Assembly (NCBI RefSeq): GCF_029278605.1
Contig: NZ_CP119573.1
Coordinates: 806,001 to 870,000, forward strand
DNA length: 64,000 nt
Direction of reading: 5' to 3'
From: Cupriavidus sp. WKF15
Lineage (GTDB): Bacteria; Pseudomonadota; Gammaproteobacteria; Burkholderiales; Burkholderiaceae
The translations under genes and the position numbers were made by a program. The notes under the pieces were generated by a model that was not told the DNA's origin, did no database searches, and saw nothing but the letters and a program-made list of their open reading frames with translations. Each line of letters opens with the position of its first letter. Position 1 is the first letter of the stretch. Shown here piece by piece: positions 61,656-64,000 of the stretch.

Positions 61656-62438
61656 ATGTTTATCGGATTCAAGGCAGTGCCGGGCATCATGGTGCCGTTC
61701 CAGTACGACACGCTGCTGGTGGCGCTGTCTTTCCTGATCTCGGTGTGCGGCGCCTACGTCGGGCTGCGCTGGTCGCGCCGCGTGCGGGGGCCGGACGGCC
61801 GGCTCGACATCGACCGCCTGTTGTGCGCCACAGCCAGCCTTGGCGGCGGCGCGGTCTGGTCGATGCACTTCATCGGCATGGCGGCCTACCAGACGCCGAC
61901 CAACCGCGAGTTCGACATGCTGCTGACCCTGCTGTCGCTGCTGGCCGTGACGGTGCCGGTAGGTGCCGGGCTTGCCATCGCTTCACTGCCATACGGCAAC
62001 CGCGCCGACAACGCCGTCAAAGGCGGCGTGCTGACCGGTCTCGGTGTCGTCGCCATGCACTACACCGGCATGGCGGCCATTCACTCGAATACACAGTTCG
62101 ACTGGAATCCCTTCCTTGTCGCGCTGTCCGTCCTGATTGCCGTGGTGGTGTCGGTGATCGGCCTCTGGCTGGCAACCACGGTCAGGACCGGGCCGCTGCA
62201 ATTCGGCGCCGCCCTGGTGATGGGCCTTGCTGTGTGCGGCATGCACTATACGGGCATGTCGGCCGGCAACATGATCTGCACCAGCCCGTCGTACTCGCCG
62301 GATCTCTTCGCGATCGAGGGCGGAAACGTCGGTTACGTGGTATTCGCCATGGCACTGGTGCTGCTGATGATCACGCTGGTCATGGAAGCCACCCGCAGCG
62401 GCCGCATCGCACGTGCCGTGCAGGCGCGGTCGCGCTGA
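61656..62438 (+). CDS. MHYT-domain membrane protein
   Basis: A 260-aa polytopic protein with seven predicted membrane segments and the three repeated motifs SMHFIGMAA, AMHYTGMAA and GMHYTGMSAG, the signature of MHYT sensor modules thought to bind metal and sense a diatomic gas. No output domain (GGDEF, EAL or kinase) follows, so it is a standalone sensor-like protein. GGGGGAGGG precedes ATG at 61656. Confidence 0.92.
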   Translation: MFIGFKAVPGIMVPFQYDTLLVALSFLISVCGAYVGLRWSRRVRGPDGRLDIDRLLCATASLGGGAVWSMHFIGMAAYQTPTNREFDMLLTLLSLLAVTVPVGAGLAIASLPYGNRADNAVKGGVLTGLGVVAMHYTGMAAIHSNTQFDWNPFLVALSVLIAVVVSVIGLWLATTVRTGPLQFGAALVMGLAVCGMHYTGMSAGNMICTSPSYSPDLFAIEGGNVGYVVFAMALVLLMITLVMEATRSGRIARAVQARSR

Positions 62439-62474
62439 GGAACGGCCTGGCTGCTGCCCCTGCATACCCTCCGG

Positions 62475-64000
62475 CTAGACCAGCGTGACGTCGGCGTCGC
62501 CCGACGCGACCTCGATCACCTGCACGCTGGCCGTGGCCGGCTGTGCCGGCGCCGTGGTGCCTTCCAGGGGCTTCATCACGTGGAAGGCGCAACTGAGCCT
62601 GGCGGGGGTGAGCGTTACCAGGGCATAGCCTTCGGCATTGGTTTCCACGTGCCGCAGCCACGGATTGAACGTGCGCAGTGTGGCATTGAGGGCGTTCACC
62701 AGGGTGCTGCCGGCGTTGCTGTAGATGAGCTCGTGCAGCGCCGCGAACGCCTGGTCGTTGTCGACCCTGGCGCGCAGCCGGCTCAGCAGCGTGTTGCTCG
62801 ACACCCCGGCCGTGACGAGGTCGACCATCACCGGCGCCGGGCTCGCGGCATCGTAGTCGTCCATCACCTGGCCGGCGAAGAAGGCATGGATGTCGCCACT
62901 CAGCGTGACGACGTTGCGTACGCTGTTGGCCTTCAGGAAGGCCATCAGGTTCTTGCGCTCGGCGTTGTAGCCGTCCCACTGGTCCGCGTTGATGATGATG
63001 CGGTCAAGCAGTTCGATCGACGGCAGCCGCTTGTCGATGAAGGGCTTGATGGTGGCGTCGAAGGTGGCATCGTTGATGCCCACGCGCGACACCACGTTGC
63101 GCAGTGCGGGGTATGTGAGCCCGGCAAGCGTGCCCGCCGCCCTGGCGCCGCGCAGGTCGCTGATCAGCGCGTTGGTCATGTCCGTCACCAGCGGCGCCAG
63201 CACGCCGTTGAGCTGCGCGAGCCCCTTGGCGATCAGGTCGGCAAGCGCCTTCACGACATCCACCTGCATACGCAGCATCGCCAGTTCGTTGCCCCACAGC
63301 TTCCATGTGGTATTCGCGCCGCCGACGCGGTCCTGCCACCAGGCGCGCTGGGTGTCGCCCAGCATGGACACGGGCGTCAGCGTATTGCCGGCGGCGGCGA
63401 TCTTGGCGGCTTCGGCCGCGGCCAGTTTGTCGGCCGGCACGAAGGAGCGCGCGCCTACGGCACCGCCCGTCGACTGCTCGGGAATGATATGGTCGGCGCG
63501 GTACAGGCGTTCGTCGGTCATCAGCAGCGTGGCCAGGTTGCCGAACGTGAACGACCGGTAGATCTGGATGTTCTGGAACGACGGATTGTTCAGGTCGATC
63601 GTGACGTCGGCTGGCAGGAACTCGAACCACGCCTGGTTGGCGCTGCGCCGCCGCGCGGTGCGCGGTGTCGCGTCGTCGTCGGCGCTGTACGTCTGGCGGT
63701 CCTGCCAGCAGTTGTCGGAGAACTCATGGTCGTCCCAGATGGCGATCACCGGGAAGGCCGCGTGCAGCGCCTGCAGGCGCGGATCGCTGCGATAACTGCG
63801 GTACAGGTAGCGGTAGTCGGCCAGGGTGGTCGCGTAGATCGAACCGTCCGGCAGTACGGTGCCATCCGGCAGTTTCAGTACGCCATGCCGGTCCTCCACG
63901 TTGCCGTTGCGCGAGCCGCCGGGCACGGTCTCGTAGATGTAGTCGCCAACGTGGACGATGAAGTCCAGGTCCTGCCGGACCAGCTCTTCCATGCCGGCCC
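62475..64000 (-). CDS. phoD: PhoD-family alkaline phosphatase, 5' end outside window
   Basis: At least 505 aa of a metallophosphatase of the PhoD type; the gene enters from the right edge, so the N-terminus with its expected Tat signal is missing. Metal-site motifs: FIVHVGDYIYE, then AIWDDHEFSDN and LSGDIHAFFAGQ, in the PhoD order. An Ala-rich insertion (about residues 190-330) is larger than in the B. subtilis protein. Expected to be a periplasmic or secreted Ca/Fe-dependent phosphodiesterase/phosphatase. Induction by phosphate limitation is likely but not visible here. Confidence 0.93.
   Translation of the reverse strand, partial: AGMEELVRQDLDFIVHVGDYIYETVPGGSRNGNVEDRHGVLKLPDGTVLPDGSIYATTLADYRYLYRSYRSDPRLQALHAAFPVIAIWDDHEFSDNCWQDRQTYSADDDATPRTARRRSANQAWFEFLPADVTIDLNNPSFQNIQIYRSFTFGNLATLLMTDERLYRADHIIPEQSTGGAVGARSFVPADKLAAAEAAKIAAAGNTLTPVSMLGDTQRAWWQDRVGGANTTWKLWGNELAMLRMQVDVVKALADLIAKGLAQLNGVLAPLVTDMTNALISDLRGARAAGTLAGLTYPALRNVVSRVGINDATFDATIKPFIDKRLPSIELLDRIIINADQWDGYNAERKNLMAFLKANSVRNVVTLSGDIHAFFAGQVMDDYDAASPAPVMVDLVTAGVSSNTLLSRLRARVDNDQAFAALHELIYSNAGSTLVNALNATLRTFNPWLRHVETNAEGYALVTLTPARLSCAFHVMKPLEGTTAPAQPATASVQVIEVASGDADVTLV

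Noticed and set aside
1..64000. CRISPR arrays, rRNA, tRNA
   Set aside because: No regularly spaced repeats and no conserved rRNA or tRNA-like sequence was noticed on reading both strands.

Overview
The window is high-GC proteobacterial DNA that looks like Cupriavidus or a close Burkholderiaceae relative. The reasons are the density of orphan Bug-type periplasmic binding proteins (four), the LutACB/LldP lactate locus with a FadR-type LldR, several LysR/IclR/GntR-controlled catabolic islands, a sigma-J/ECF41 unit and long GC-driven antisense open frames. The species is inferred from style, not proven. No rRNA, tRNA, CRISPR array, integrase or replication origin was seen.

Layout. 0.2-2.8 kb: ferrous-iron uptake operon feoA-feoB plus a small Cys-rich membrane protein, behind a Fur box. 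A + strand intrinsic terminator with no + strand gene in front of it hints at a small RNA at about 3.0-3.1 kb. 3.1-8.2 kb: LysR regulator divergent from acyl-CoA dehydrogenase, Bug protein and CaiB-type CoA-transferase. 8.2-9.6 kb: a complete IS256-family element with terminal inverted repeats and an 8-bp target duplication. 10.0-16.5 kb: SDR, then lactate permease and lutB-lutC-lutA, divergent from a GntR/LldR regulator with a matching operator. 16.6-22.6 kb: decayed RES toxin, AI-2E-family permease, serine hydrolase, leucine dehydrogenase-like enzyme and amino-acid permease. A 139-bp element occurs twice in inverted orientation at 9.84 and 19.69 kb and carries a hairpin with compensatory base changes.

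23-32 kb is a lower-GC accessory stretch (judged by eye): RlpA-like lipoprotein, YciI protein, a run of small unknown genes in one orientation, transglutaminase-like protein, and a histidine kinase whose N-terminal domain is frameshifted. 32.8-38.4 kb: IclR regulator divergent from Bug, RraA-family aldolase-like protein, D-2-hydroxyacid dehydrogenase, cyclase-family hydrolase and a second Bug protein. This is a coherent catabolic cluster whose substrate I cannot name. 38.6-44.8 kb: universal stress protein, second lactate-type permease, remnant of an acyl-CoA synthetase, ABC-type binding protein and a lipoprotein.

44.9-48.5 kb: LysR divergent from Bug and amidase. 48.6-53.3 kb: GNAT, frameshifted UPF0158 gene, LprI-like protein, MFS transporter and isochorismatase-like protein. 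53.5-54.9 kb: an ECF41-type sigma factor translationally coupled to a carboxymuconolactone-decarboxylase-family protein, preceded by an exact match to the recalled ECF41 promoter consensus. 55-57.7 kb: DUF4239-like membrane protein and an intact IS1202-group element with a 5-bp duplication, next to a decayed GGDEF gene. 57.9-64 kb: VOC protein, acyl-CoA dehydrogenase and SDR divergent from a GntR regulator, MHYT-domain membrane protein, and a PhoD-type alkaline phosphatase that runs off the right edge.

The general theme is a catabolic generalist: regulator, binding protein and a few enzymes form repeated modules, interrupted by mobile elements and gene scars.
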